Numbered from the stretch's first letter, positions 26,473 through 34,921 are shown. The stretch: DNA of 41,815 bases from Lysobacterales bacterium (GCA_016718605.1 JADKCY010000040.1:1-41815); one strand, 5' to 3'. Numbers and translations are program-made. The notes: generated by a model not told the origin, from the letters alone.

Positions 26473-27044
26473 GCGGGGGGATGATTGCCGTTCTTGCGTT
26501 GGTAGCCATCGGGTTCGGGGCATGGGCGTTTCGTCGATGGCGAAACCACCTGTTGATGCAACATCGTGCGCAGTACCTGCTGGACGAGTTGCCGATGATG
26601 CCCGAGCCTTTGGCGAAAGGTCGCATCCTGCTCTCCGAAGAGAAACTCAAGATTCGCCATGGTGAGCGCCGGATCTATGGGCGCGTCGATCAGATCTTCA
26701 GCTATCGAGGTCTTGCCTATCCGCTCGAAACCAAGACCCGAAAACGTGCTCAGGTCTATTTGTCGGATCGCATTCAACTTTCTGCGCAGGCGCGCATGCT
26801 CCGGGAGGACCGTGGCTTCCGCGTGGCCAACGTGGGATACGTTCGGTTCGTGACACCCAAGTCGCCCGTGGTCTACAAACAGGTCGATTTGCTGCCTGAC
26901 GATGAACTCAATCGTCTCTTCGATCGCCGCCACGCCATTTTGTCTGGCGAGATCCCTCCCCAGGTGCCCACCAACCTAGCGGTCTGTCACAGCTGTACGC
27001 ATCAGCATCGGTGCGACAAGGGGCGGAAGCGCGTGAGGGACTGA
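26469..27044 (+). CDS. Membrane-anchored Cas4-like PD-(D/E)XK nuclease
   Basis: 191 residues, intact. Residues 1-21 form one membrane helix (MIAVLALVAIGFGAWAF) followed by a basic stop-transfer sequence. The nuclease core is GRVDQIFSYRGLAYPLETKT, with D, then E-x-K (ETK), and Q in DRIQLSAQARML. The C-terminal cysteines AVCHSCTHQHRCDKG (C-x2-C-x5-C) fit a Cas4-type Fe-S cluster, although the fourth cysteine is not seen before the core. An N-terminal anchor is unusual for Cas4-like enzymes. It ends the operon with the UvrD-like helicase, and nothing CRISPR-like is near. Confidence 0.75.
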   Translation: MSGGMIAVLALVAIGFGAWAFRRWRNHLLMQHRAQYLLDELPMMPEPLAKGRILLSEEKLKIRHGERRIYGRVDQIFSYRGLAYPLETKTRKRAQVYLSDRIQLSAQARMLREDRGFRVANVGYVRFVTPKSPVVYKQVDLLPDDELNRLFDRRHAILSGEIPPQVPTNLAVCHSCTHQHRCDKGRKRVRD

Positions 27045-27091
27045 GTGTTTCCTAAGTTCGCCAGAGCGCGACGTGCCTCATCGCAAAGGTT

Positions 27092-27162
27092 TGATCGTGC
27101 TGACCTTATCCAGCGAGCGGCGGCCTCACCCGCTTTGCTGGATATTCGTTCGCGGCCGTCGC
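27092..27162 (+). repeat. Imperfect 70-bp repeat, copy 1
   Basis: TGATCGTGCTGACCTTATCC to GCTGGATATTCG, then TTCGCGGCCGTC. Within it CTTATCCAGC and GCTGGATA form an inverted repeat. A matching stretch in the same orientation lies at 37335-37405. It lies in the 205-bp gap after the Cas4-like gene, in which I see nothing else. Confidence 0.45.
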
Positions 27163-27249
27163 CTACTGCACTTATCGGCCCATCACTTCGTCTTGGTGAC
27201 AGCGAATACCTGCATCCCGAGACAGTCACACTCCGCCGCTCGGCCACTT

Positions 27250-27552
27250 TCAATTTTTTGACGAATTAGTGGCAGGCAATTTGGCAGCAATCCTCTGCCG
27301 TTCCATGTCGATAAGCAGTAGGACTCCCGCTGCCATGGATAGCATCATCATTACGATTGGAACGGCGATGCCAACGAGTGCAGCACCTTTTGGCAGCATC
27401 ATCATCACCGCCGTCCATAGGAACCATCCCACGATGGTGACCCAAAGTTTGACGGGTCCGAAGGCCAGCACCAGCCAAGGAAGCGCCACGGTTTGGAGTA
27501 GGCGTTGATAGATGGTGGTATCGGACGTGCTGCCACTCGATCTCCGACCCAT
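27250..27552 (-). CDS. Small membrane protein with two to three membrane helices
   Basis: 100 residues from ATG 27552. Hydrophobic segments: LLQTVALPWLVLAF, LWVTIVGWFLWTAVMMM and LVGIAVPIVMMMLSMAAGVL, then a basic tail (DMERQRIAAKLPATNSSKN). AAGGAG lies only two bases before the ATG, closer than usual, so the start may be upstream at 27571 or a base may be missing. It lies between the thermonuclease gene and a 205-bp empty gap. No family is recognised. Confidence 0.6.
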   Translation of the reverse strand: MGRRSSGSTSDTTIYQRLLQTVALPWLVLAFGPVKLWVTIVGWFLWTAVMMMLPKGAALVGIAVPIVMMMLSMAAGVLLLIDMERQRIAAKLPATNSSKN

Positions 27553-27680
27553 TCTCCTTTTCTTTACGCATGCGCTTCCCCCAATTCTGATTCGTCTTGT
27601 GCAGATTCATGCCGACTACCCGATTCTCAATTTTATGGATTGCGATTCACGACGACGGCCCATGGCCGACAGTCAATGTG

Positions 27681-28433
27681 CTAGTTCCGGTGTCGATAGT
27701 CCCACGGCGACTCGAAACTGACCCCCTCAGCCCATAGCCCCCGCTTGGCCTTCTTGGCTGCATTCTCTGCTGGGACATATTCAAGGGAATACTGCCGATA
27801 CGCCAGCGCGAGGCCTTGCAGAACCAGCCACTCGTTGAGATCGAGGCTATTGAGCCGACAGACAGCGAGACTGCGCTTGTAGCGGTCTTTCGAGGTGATT
27901 TCGCACGTGATGTTCTGATTGCCAATCTGATCGGCCAGCGCCATGGCCGCAGCCTGGCCACACCGCCATGGCCGCTGGTTTCGCCTACAGGGCTGTGACG
28001 CCTCGGGCGCGTCCAAACCAATTAAACGGATTCGTTCATCGCGGATAGACAGCGTATCGCCATCAATCACGCTGGCTCGACCAGTAACAAACGTGCTTTG
28101 CCGCCCAGCGCTACTCGGCGCTCGCACCATCGGCAGTGTCCCAGTCATTTGCTGACGGTGGGGACTTTGCTGCGCCTTGTATCGTGCCACAGCCTGCTCG
28201 GAGACGTCGCCAAGATAGCAAAGCGGCCGATTGCCCCCGCGCCTGAGATACGCCGAGTTACCCCCACATCGGCGGCCATTGCGCATGATGTTGTAGGGAC
28301 ACGGACAGGCGCCTCCAAAGTGCCGGATGGCATCTTGGATGATCGCTTCGCGAATGGCCTGGTCATCGGCTCGCGCCTGCCCACATGAGCAGAGGATCAG
28401 GACAGCGATCACCCACATCCGCCATCGACTCAT
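27681..28433 (-). CDS. nuc: Exported staphylococcal nuclease-like (thermonuclease) protein
   Basis: 250 residues. ATG 28433 overlaps the methyltransferase stop (ATGA). A signal peptide MSRWRMWVIAVLILCSCGQA is cleaved near ARA-D. A cysteine-rich segment follows (GACPCPYNIMRNGRRCGGNS). The SNase domain covers about residues 120-240: ASVIDGDTLSIRDERIRLIG, LDAPEASQPCRR, KDRYKRSLAVCRL, NEWLVLQGLALAYRQYS and AAKKAKRGLWAE. The catalytic D-x-D, R and E/R positions of the SNase fold are present. It is probably a periplasmic nuclease acting on incoming or released DNA. Plasmids of the IncA/C type carry a similar nuc. Confidence 0.85.
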   Translation of the reverse strand: MSRWRMWVIAVLILCSCGQARADDQAIREAIIQDAIRHFGGACPCPYNIMRNGRRCGGNSAYLRRGGNRPLCYLGDVSEQAVARYKAQQSPHRQQMTGTLPMVRAPSSAGRQSTFVTGRASVIDGDTLSIRDERIRLIGLDAPEASQPCRRNQRPWRCGQAAAMALADQIGNQNITCEITSKDRYKRSLAVCRLNSLDLNEWLVLQGLALAYRQYSLEYVPAENAAKKAKRGLWAEGVSFESPWDYRHRN

Positions 28434-28633
28434 CGGGATAGCTGCCATTGCGGGTTGCTGGCAAAGCCCGGACATCCCCGGAAGCGCTCCATGGCTGCGC
28501 GCAGGTAATCGAGGGCCCACTCGATCGTGAGCCAGCGACGCCGCAGGTTCTCGGCCGCCATGGCGAGCTTGTGCGTGCCGGCAAAGGGGTCGATCGCAAG
28601 GTCGTTTTCGTCGGTGAGAAAAGCCAACAGAAA
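28430..28633 (-). pseudogene. 3' stump of a DNA methyltransferase, cut by a Tn7-like insertion
   Basis: Only the last 67 codons remain. AFLTDENDLAIDPFAGTHK is motif I of N4/N6 DNA methyltransferases (DPFAG), followed by AAENLRRRWLTIEWALDYL. In the class where motif I is near the C terminus, the catalytic S/D-P-P-W/Y lies earlier, and that part is missing here. Homology stops exactly where the transposon terminus starts (28634). Its stop overlaps the thermonuclease start, so the two formed an operon, and the insertion should be polar on nuc. Confidence 0.75.
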
Positions 28634-28772
28634 TGTGATATATAGAAATAGGTGCGACACTGCCATCGAAAAAACAACGAGATAGCCCCCAAATTCCATC
28701 TATAAGCGCGATGGAAAACACACAAATAAGCGCGACGAGGTTCCAAGTGTCTACAAATAGCTGCGATGCGGT
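28634..28772. mobile_element. Right end of a Tn7-like transposon
   Basis: TGTGATAT at 28634 is followed 8 bp in by the first of four related sites: AGAAATAGGTGCGAC (28642-), CTATAAGCGCGAT (28696-), CAAATAAGCGCGAC (28720-) and CAAATAGCTGCGAT (28751-). The consensus is AYACAAATARGCGCGAY. The layout, 8-bp terminus plus repeated TnsB sites leading into tnsA, is that of Tn7 ends, but the site sequence differs from the mini-element at 4452. The sites overlap the tnsA promoter, so TnsB probably autoregulates. No opposite end was found in the window. Confidence 0.65.
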
Positions 28773-28788
28773 TCGCGTACCGCAACAG

Positions 28789-29447
28789 ATGCGGAAAATT
28801 GGCGTCACTCGACGGAGTGTTTCCGGGGCGTTGGCATTTCGTGGGGAGCAGTCCATCCCCTACGAATCCACGCTGGAACGTGACTTTCTGGTACGGAAAG
28901 AGTTCAGCGCCGTGGTCTTGGAGGTTGTTCCCCAGCCCGTCCAGATTCCGTTCATCGCGCTCAACGGGCGGACCTACCTTATACACCTGACTTCCTGGTC
29001 TATTTTCGCTCCGGCGATTACCCCTGGGGGGATGGGCTCAAGCCCCTGCTGGTGGAAGTGAAACCGCGCGAAGAGATCCAGAAGCACTGGTCCGAGATGA
29101 AGCCTAAATTCAAGGCCGCATTGCGGTATGCGCGAGAACAGGGCTGGGATTTTCGGGTTCACGACGAGTCACGAATCCGAGACCAGGTGTTCGAGAACAT
29201 CATGTTCTTGCGACGCTACAAGCGGATGCAGTTCCCGCCCGAAGAAACGCAGTGGATTCTTGCCAACCTGCGAGACATGGGCCAAGCCCCGTTTCAGTAC
29301 CTTCTCGGCCGCCACTTCAATGGTCGTGAGGATACCGCAGTCGGCGTTTCTCACCTTTGGCACATGCTTGCGCAGGGTTTGGTCGAGTGCGACATGACCC
29401 TTCCCCTCAGAAACGACACCGTTCTTTGGGTCTCACACCATGGATAA
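28789..29447 (+). CDS. tnsA: TnsA-like transposon endonuclease, one frameshift
   Basis: The start is ATG 28789 (MRKIGVTRRSVSGALAF); an earlier ATG at 28711 lies inside the TnsB sites and adds a non-conserved tail. The catalytic pattern is E in PYESTLERDFLV, D in YTPDFLVYF and E-x-K in LVEVKPREEIQK. The frame breaks near 28975, where CCTTATACA would read correctly as CCTTTATACA (one T missing). The C-terminal half (RRYKRMQFPPEETQWILANL) is the winged-helix domain that contacts TnsC. About 218 residues. In Tn7, TnsA cuts the 5' ends so that transposition is cut-and-paste. The stop overlaps the tnsB start. Confidence 0.83.
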
Positions 29448-31380
29448 CAAGAACATCGATGTTGGCTCGACTGCGGGTATCGCTTTGAACCGCCAGAAGC
29501 TCGACCTCACGCCGGGAAAGCTCGTCTCGCAAAACGGCGTGGTTCTGAGGCTTACCGAGATTCTGGACTTCGACACGGTGGTCGGTGTCGAGGTTGAAAG
29601 CGGAAGAAGCCGAGCGTTGCGAATTCAGGAACTGAAGCCAGTAACAGACGCCAGTGCCGAGCTACAGCGCGTTGCCGCCTGCGACGCGGAAGATATTGCG
29701 GACGAAGACTGGAAGATCGCGGAGCGACGTTATGCCGCGATCAAGCCCCTGATCAATACCCAAGACTCTGGGCGACGCGCGGTCGAGGAGCGAGCCAAGG
29801 AAGTGGGCGTTGATCCCGCTACGCTCTATCGTTGGCTCCTGCGCTTTCGCAGTCTGGGGGTCGTTGCCGCGCTCATTCCTCGCAAGCGAGGCTGGAAACC
29901 GGGCAACTCGCGCATCTCGAAGCACGCAGAAACGATCATTCAAGAGGTCATCAAGGACACGTATCTGACGCATCAGCGGTCAAAACCGCAGAAGGTCGTC
30001 CTGGAGGTCATGCGCCGCTGCCAGCAACGCGGAGTGGAAGCGCCGCACGCCAATACAGTGCGTGCCCGTGTCAGTGCGCTCAGCGAACGCGTGCGGCTAT
30101 CCAGCCGAGGCTTCAAGGAGCGCGCCAAAAACAAATTCATGCCTGCTGCGGGGACGTTCCCCCATGCGGACTACCCGCTGCAAGTCGTTCAGATAGACCA
30201 CACGCCTGCCGACATCATCTTGGTCGATGACATCCATCGCAAACCCATCGGACGGCCATGGATCACCTTGGCCATCGACATTCACAGTCGCATGGTGGCG
30301 GGCTACTACCTGTCGTTCGACCCGCCAAGTGAAACGTCGGTTGCGATGTGCGTTGCGCATGCCATCTTGCCCAAAGATGAGTGGCTGGCTGTCCATGGTG
30401 TTGATGCGCGCTGGGATGTGTGGGGCGTCATGGACAAAATTCATACCGACAATGGTGCGGATTTCCGGTCAGGAAACTTCAAGCGTTCTTGCTTGATGCA
30501 CAACATTGACCTTGAGTTTCGACCGGGTGCGCAGCCGAGGTATGGCGGGCACATCGAGCGGATGCTCGGAACGCTGCTTCACGAAATCCATGACTTGCCT
30601 GGCACCACCTTTTCCAACATCAAAGCCAGGGAGGGCTACGACTCTGAAAAGAACGCGGCCATGACGAAATCCGAGTTTGAGGAATGGTTGGTGACTCTGA
30701 TTTGCAAGGTTTACCACCAGCGCATGCACTCGGCGATCGGAATGACCCCGGCTAAGAAATGGGAGATTGGAATGTTCGGCAACGCAGACGCATCAGGGCG
30801 CGGGCTACCGCCGCGACCCAGTGATCGACATGCGCTTCTGCTTGATTTTCTCCCTTCCTTTGAACGCACGATTCAAGCGGATGGTGTGACGATCGATGGT
30901 CTCAACTACTACACGGACGTGCTGCGGTCCTGGATCAACGCTGCCGATGAGAAGTCTCCCAAACAGAAGCGTGTGTTTACCTTCCGCCGGGACCCGCGTG
31001 ACATCAGCACGATCTGGTTCTATGACCCAGATAGCAAGCTCTACTTCAAGGTGCCGTTTGCGAACCAAGCGCTTCCATCCATGAGCATCTGGGAGTACTC
31101 GCAAGCGAAGGCTGTCGCACGCAAAGAAGGCATGCGGTCGGTCAACGAAAGCCAGGTTCTTCGCGCAATTACCGAGCTGCGCGACAAAGTGGAAGAGTCC
31201 AAGGAGAAATCGAAGAAGGCCCGGCGGATGAGTCAGCGCAGACGAGAGCACGAAAAAGGGATCTCCCCTGCCAACCCCGCTGGCGTAAGCAAAGTCCTGC
31301 CGCCATCACCTGCCGCGCCAGCTCAGTCTTTTGCGGGCCTGCTGGATGATGATGTTGCTGCCTTTGACGATATTGCGTGA
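29440..31380 (+). CDS. tnsB: TnsB/TniA-like DDE transposase
   Basis: 646 residues, intact. The N-terminal 60 residues are an SH3-like beta stretch, then helix-turn-helix DNA-binding domains (DPATLYRWLLRFRSLG; KPQKVVLEVMRRCQQRG). The RNaseH-fold core has D253 (VVQIDHTPAD), D337 (IHTDNGADF) and E373 (GGHIERMLG). A Mu-type C-terminal beta-barrel (ISTIWFYDPDSKLYFKVPF) follows, then a long charged helix (VEESKEKSKKARRMSQRR) and a hydrophobic/acidic tip (FAGLLDDDVAAFDDIA) likely to touch TnsC. It cuts and joins the 3' ends. It overlaps tnsA by 8 bp and is followed directly by tnsC. Confidence 0.93.
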   Translation: MDNKNIDVGSTAGIALNRQKLDLTPGKLVSQNGVVLRLTEILDFDTVVGVEVESGRSRALRIQELKPVTDASAELQRVAACDAEDIADEDWKIAERRYAAIKPLINTQDSGRRAVEERAKEVGVDPATLYRWLLRFRSLGVVAALIPRKRGWKPGNSRISKHAETIIQEVIKDTYLTHQRSKPQKVVLEVMRRCQQRGVEAPHANTVRARVSALSERVRLSSRGFKERAKNKFMPAAGTFPHADYPLQVVQIDHTPADIILVDDIHRKPIGRPWITLAIDIHSRMVAGYYLSFDPPSETSVAMCVAHAILPKDEWLAVHGVDARWDVWGVMDKIHTDNGADFRSGNFKRSCLMHNIDLEFRPGAQPRYGGHIERMLGTLLHEIHDLPGTTFSNIKAREGYDSEKNAAMTKSEFEEWLVTLICKVYHQRMHSAIGMTPAKKWEIGMFGNADASGRGLPPRPSDRHALLLDFLPSFERTIQADGVTIDGLNYYTDVLRSWINAADEKSPKQKRVFTFRRDPRDISTIWFYDPDSKLYFKVPFANQALPSMSIWEYSQAKAVARKEGMRSVNESQVLRAITELRDKVEESKEKSKKARRMSQRRREHEKGISPANPAGVSKVLPPSPAAPAQSFAGLLDDDVAAFDDIA

Positions 31381-31388
31381 GGTCGACG

Positions 31389-32279
31389 ATGGCAACTTAC
31401 GATCATCTGCACCAAGACGTTGTCGCCGCCATGGCGCTCTCCAGCGCTGAACGAATCGCGGTGATGGACCAGCCTCGCTGGATCGGCTACACCCGCGCGA
31501 CAGAGATTCTGGACGTGATGCAAGGACTGTTGAACAAACCGCAGCGGCCACGCATGCCCAACCTCTTGATTGTCGGCGACTCAAACAACGGCAAGACGAC
31601 GTTGATCCGTCGCTTCGGCGATCTCTGCGGGAAGTCCTTCGTTGACGAGAACAGCAATCCTGTGCGGCCCATCATCCTGGCGGAGGCGCCAACATCAGCA
31701 GATGAGAAAGCCCTCTACATATCCATCCTTGAGCGCTTCTGGACACCCTATCGCGCGACCGATCAAGTCGCCAAACTTCGTTATCAAGTGATCCACTTGA
31801 TGCGTGCGTGCCAGGTACGCATGCTGATCATTGACGAGCTTCATTCATTGTTGGCCGGGACGGCCACCAAGCAGCGTGAAGTGATGAATGCGCTCAAGTT
31901 GCTGTGCAACGAGCTGTGTATTCCGATTGTCGGCGTCGGAACGCGTGAGGCGGTTCGCGTGCTGCACACCGACCCGCAGCATGCAAGCCGCTTTGATGTG
32001 GCGTCGCTGCCAACCTGGAGTCTGGACAAGGACTTTCAACGACTCCTCGCGAGCTTTGAAAGGGTCTTGCCACTCAAGAACCCTTCCCGTCTCCATGCGC
32101 CCGAGCTGGCCAGTAAGCTGCACAGCATTTCCGAGGGAAATATCGGGAATCTGCATCGGCTTCTCATCGAATGCGCCAAAGAGGCCATTGACTGTGGTTC
32201 AGACCAGATCACGGTCGAGATCATCGAGAAAAAGAAATGGCTCCGTCCTACTCGTGGCATCCGGGAGCTTTTCGGCTAG
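31389..32279 (+). CDS. tnsC: TnsC/TniB-like AAA+ transposition regulator
   Basis: 296 residues from ATG 31389 (GAGG upstream); a GTG at 31377 overlapping the tnsB stop is the alternative. Walker A is VGDSNNGKTTLI (63-70 core). Walker B is MLIIDELHSLL (D149, E150). Sensor regions are PIVGVGTREAVRVL and the arginine near HASRFDVASLPTW. The short lengths of both termini match TniB/TnsC from Tn5053/Tn6022-like groups rather than the 555-residue Tn7 TnsC. It forms ATP-bound filaments on target DNA and connects target selector to TnsAB. The last 43 bases overlap the tniQ start. Confidence 0.92.
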   Translation: MATYDHLHQDVVAAMALSSAERIAVMDQPRWIGYTRATEILDVMQGLLNKPQRPRMPNLLIVGDSNNGKTTLIRRFGDLCGKSFVDENSNPVRPIILAEAPTSADEKALYISILERFWTPYRATDQVAKLRYQVIHLMRACQVRMLIIDELHSLLAGTATKQREVMNALKLLCNELCIPIVGVGTREAVRVLHTDPQHASRFDVASLPTWSLDKDFQRLLASFERVLPLKNPSRLHAPELASKLHSISEGNIGNLHRLLIECAKEAIDCGSDQITVEIIEKKKWLRPTRGIRELFG

Positions 32280-33376
32280 CGTCGCGCTGGGCGGTACCAA
32301 CGTCGCTGTTCCCCGACGAGATCCTGTCCTCCTGGCTTCTTCGCGCAGCGCTTGCCAATGGCTGTGATCCGCTCGCCTTCATGGGGGCAATTTGGCCGAT
32401 GCAGCGCGTGTGGACGATGGATCTTGATAGACACCCCAAGGCTGAATTGATCGACAAGCTAAGTGATCTAAGTGGTGCCACCGCAGCTTCGCTCAAGCAC
32501 GCCACTTTGCATCCGATTGCTCAACTTGTTCTATCCACAGCCCCCCCAAGCAAGCAATCGTGGCCTTGGATCTTGTCCGTGGGCTCCAGAAATCGCCGAC
32601 GCATCGGTCGAGCACAGTACTGTCCTCGCTGCTTGGCCACAGATGAAAGTCCATTCTTTCGACTTCAATGGCGCTTTGCTTGGCATTCCGTGTGCACCCG
32701 CCACGACTGCCAGCTGTTGGAAGCGTGCCCGCATTGTAGTTCCGCTCTGGAGCCACATCGCATTCTTGTGACAGGAAACGGGTTGGACTACTGCATGGAA
32801 TGTGATCGAAGTTTGAGTCGCGAGGTGCCATCGCAAACACCGCTTCCAGACGCACAGAGACTGCAATTGGCGACGGACGAGGTCTTGAGGGCGAAGCAGA
32901 CGGTCTACTTGGACAAAGAAATCTCTGTCGCAAGCTGGTTCGCGGTCGTCAAGTTCTACATCGATCTAGTGCGGCGCGCACTGCGAGCACAAACGATCTC
33001 GCTGGAAGCATTTGCTCCGGAACTGACAGTAACATTTCGAAATGACTTGGGATTCGTTCCGCTGGAAAAGCTCGCCTTGCGGCAACGAGCACACTTGCTT
33101 GATTGCGCTGGCAGATTCATGCTCCTGCCTTTCGAGCAGTTGGTCTCGGAGTTTTCTGCTGCGGGCTTGAGCAGGCAAGCTGCATTTCCCTCAGGGATGC
33201 CAGACGTGCCTCCGCTAAGGACTCTCGCAGAGGCATTGCCAGACCAAGGCATCCGGAGACCTGTGACACAGCGCAATCCGCTGAGGGCTAGTCACTTCCG
33301 GCCTCGTTCTCAAAGAGAAGTTGAGCGCATGATGAGAGTGCTTCGCAGACGCACTTCTGCCGATACGGACTCGTAG
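32237..33376 (+). CDS. tniQ: TniQ/TnsD-family target-site protein
   Basis: 379 residues. The N-terminal TniQ domain begins TSLFPDEILSSWLLRAALAN, and its zinc ligands lie in AQYCPRCLATDE and CTRHDCQLLEACPHC, followed by a second ribbon GLDYCMECDR. The C-terminal 180 residues are helical without a clear DNA-binding motif. The length lies between the short TniQ of CRISPR-associated transposons and full TnsD. TniQ bridges TnsC and the target-recognition component. A zinc-rich partner is encoded 75 bp downstream, so TniQ here may rely on it rather than bind an attTn7 site itself. The start at 32237 sits inside tnsC in another frame. Confidence 0.88.
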   Translation: MAPSYSWHPGAFRLASRWAVPTSLFPDEILSSWLLRAALANGCDPLAFMGAIWPMQRVWTMDLDRHPKAELIDKLSDLSGATAASLKHATLHPIAQLVLSTAPPSKQSWPWILSVGSRNRRRIGRAQYCPRCLATDESPFFRLQWRFAWHSVCTRHDCQLLEACPHCSSALEPHRILVTGNGLDYCMECDRSLSREVPSQTPLPDAQRLQLATDEVLRAKQTVYLDKEISVASWFAVVKFYIDLVRRALRAQTISLEAFAPELTVTFRNDLGFVPLEKLALRQRAHLLDCAGRFMLLPFEQLVSEFSAAGLSRQAAFPSGMPDVPPLRTLAEALPDQGIRRPVTQRNPLRASHFRPRSQREVERMMRVLRRRTSADTDS

Positions 33377-33451
33377 GAGACACCGGATCGTTGAGCAGTT
33401 CCCGGTTGGCGTGGGTCCCCTCACGCGAGCAATGAATGAGCAGGCAGGGGC

Positions 33452-34921
33452 ATGAGCACGACAACCAAGCGGTGCGACGAGTGCGGTCGGCTGACGGCAA
33501 ACTACCAGCGGGTCTATAGGGGCTCAAGGTATTGCGGGAGTTGCTATGCGCGGGTTTTTCAGCCCCGAAGGTGCTCCCGGTGTAACAAGATCACCAGACT
33601 CCATGTGGGAGAACCTGAAGCGTTGTGCCGACAGTGCGAGCGGGATGTCCCCTGCGTTCGTTGCGGCAAGTTGAGCTATTCCATTGGGCGAATCACGCCT
33701 TATGGCCCGGTTTGCAACGCATGCTCTGTCCACTTTCGCGAAGAACGCCCTTGCATCAGGTGCGGGAAGTTATCGCGTTTGCTAAGTCGCAACTTGAAAG
33801 CCGGAATCGAAGAGCAAGTTTGCCCTGCATGTCAGCGCGTTGATCACGGTACGTGTTCGCGATGCCGCAGGAGTCGTCAGCTACTTGATGACGATCATGG
33901 CCGTAAAGTTTGCAAGACGTGTCTGGAGGGAGGGTCAATTCCCTGCTCTCAGTGCAACAAACCGATGCCCGCTGGGCGTGGGCAGCGGTGCGAGAGTTGC
34001 TATTGGGCCGGGCTCGCCGCAAAACGCGCTGCGACGGCGAGTGAAGTATTCCCCTTGCGTGAACATGCAGAGGTCTTCAGAGATTTTGCGCGGTGGCTCT
34101 GTACCGAGGTCGGTGCGCAGAAGGCTGCGGTAACGCTCTTAAAGTACCTTCAGTTCTTCGTCGAGGTTGCGTCGCTGGGCGTAAAGACACCGCCCTATCC
34201 AGAGCTGTTGCAGTATTTCTCGACCATGGGGCTCCGTAGAAATTTGCTTCCGATGCGTTTCTTCGAGTTGACGAGTCGTGTGGTTGTCGATGAGCAGCAA
34301 AAGCAGGATGCCTCCGACCAGCGCAGGATCGAGGCAACGCTATCAGGCGCTCCTTCGGCAAGCTGTCTTCGAGAGTTGCTGCATCAATATCATGGGGCTT
34401 TGCGTCGAAGGCTGGCAGCAGGAAAGACGAGTTTGCGCTCGGTCAGGTTGTCACTCACTCCTGCCGCTGCGTTGCTTACGATTGCTGCCGAGTCTGGGCG
34501 TTCCCTTCCAACGCAGGACGATCTGTTGCAGTACCTGAGTAGTACGCCTGGGCAGTGGGCTGCAGTGACTGGATTTGTGAACTTTCTCAGCGTGGAGCAT
34601 GGTGCTCCGCTACAGATGCCTGCGAAGACGGAACGTCGAAGTACCTTTCGTCTTCGGCGTGGATTGGAGCGAGCGATAGCAAAGCAGCTGGAGTCGGACT
34701 TGAGCGAGCCGGCTGCGCGCGCGGCTCTACTGGAAAGTACGCTTCGGTACTTTCATCACATGCCAGCTCGCGTTGCAAAGCAGGCCGTAGCCGGTGGTTC
34801 GCTGACAGCGTCAACAGATGGCTCCGCATTTGTCTTCCATGCAGGCACCTCGTACCGCCTTCCACTGGAAGTGTCGAGGCGACTGCTGGCGAGCCCAGTC
34901 AAGTCATCCGCCTGCTCATAA
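33452..34921 (+). CDS. Twelve-CxxC zinc-ribbon protein with recombinase-like C terminus; candidate target selector
   Basis: 489 residues, intact. Residues 8-183 hold twelve CxxC pairs (8/11, 28/31, 41/44, 59/62, 68/71, 88/91, 101/104, 124/127, 135/138, 154/157, 165/168, 180/183), enough for about six four-cysteine ribbons. From 190 the protein is helical: EVFRDFARWLCTEVGAQKA and LLKYLQFFVEVASLG look like the SAM-like core-binding domain of tyrosine recombinases. SAFVFHAGTSYRLPLEVSRR near the end resembles the beta-hairpin before the catalytic site, but no HxxR or catalytic Tyr follows. TnsF of Tn6022-like elements is described as an inactive tyrosine recombinase serving as target selector. 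The likeness here is inference. It is the last gene of the tns operon. Confidence 0.75.
   Translation: MSTTTKRCDECGRLTANYQRVYRGSRYCGSCYARVFQPRRCSRCNKITRLHVGEPEALCRQCERDVPCVRCGKLSYSIGRITPYGPVCNACSVHFREERPCIRCGKLSRLLSRNLKAGIEEQVCPACQRVDHGTCSRCRRSRQLLDDDHGRKVCKTCLEGGSIPCSQCNKPMPAGRGQRCESCYWAGLAAKRAATASEVFPLREHAEVFRDFARWLCTEVGAQKAAVTLLKYLQFFVEVASLGVKTPPYPELLQYFSTMGLRRNLLPMRFFELTSRVVVDEQQKQDASDQRRIEATLSGAPSASCLRELLHQYHGALRRRLAAGKTSLRSVRLSLTPAAALLTIAAESGRSLPTQDDLLQYLSSTPGQWAAVTGFVNFLSVEHGAPLQMPAKTERRSTFRLRRGLERAIAKQLESDLSEPAARAALLESTLRYFHHMPARVAKQAVAGGSLTASTDGSAFVFHAGTSYRLPLEVSRRLLASPVKSSACS

Noticed and set aside
27092..27162. Integron attC site
   Set aside because: The inverted repeat lacks GTTRRRY and RYYYAAC core sites and no integron integrase is present.
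28950..29010. Programmed -1 frameshift in tnsA
   Set aside because: There is no X-XXY-YYZ slippery heptamer or downstream pseudoknot; one lost T explains the break more simply.
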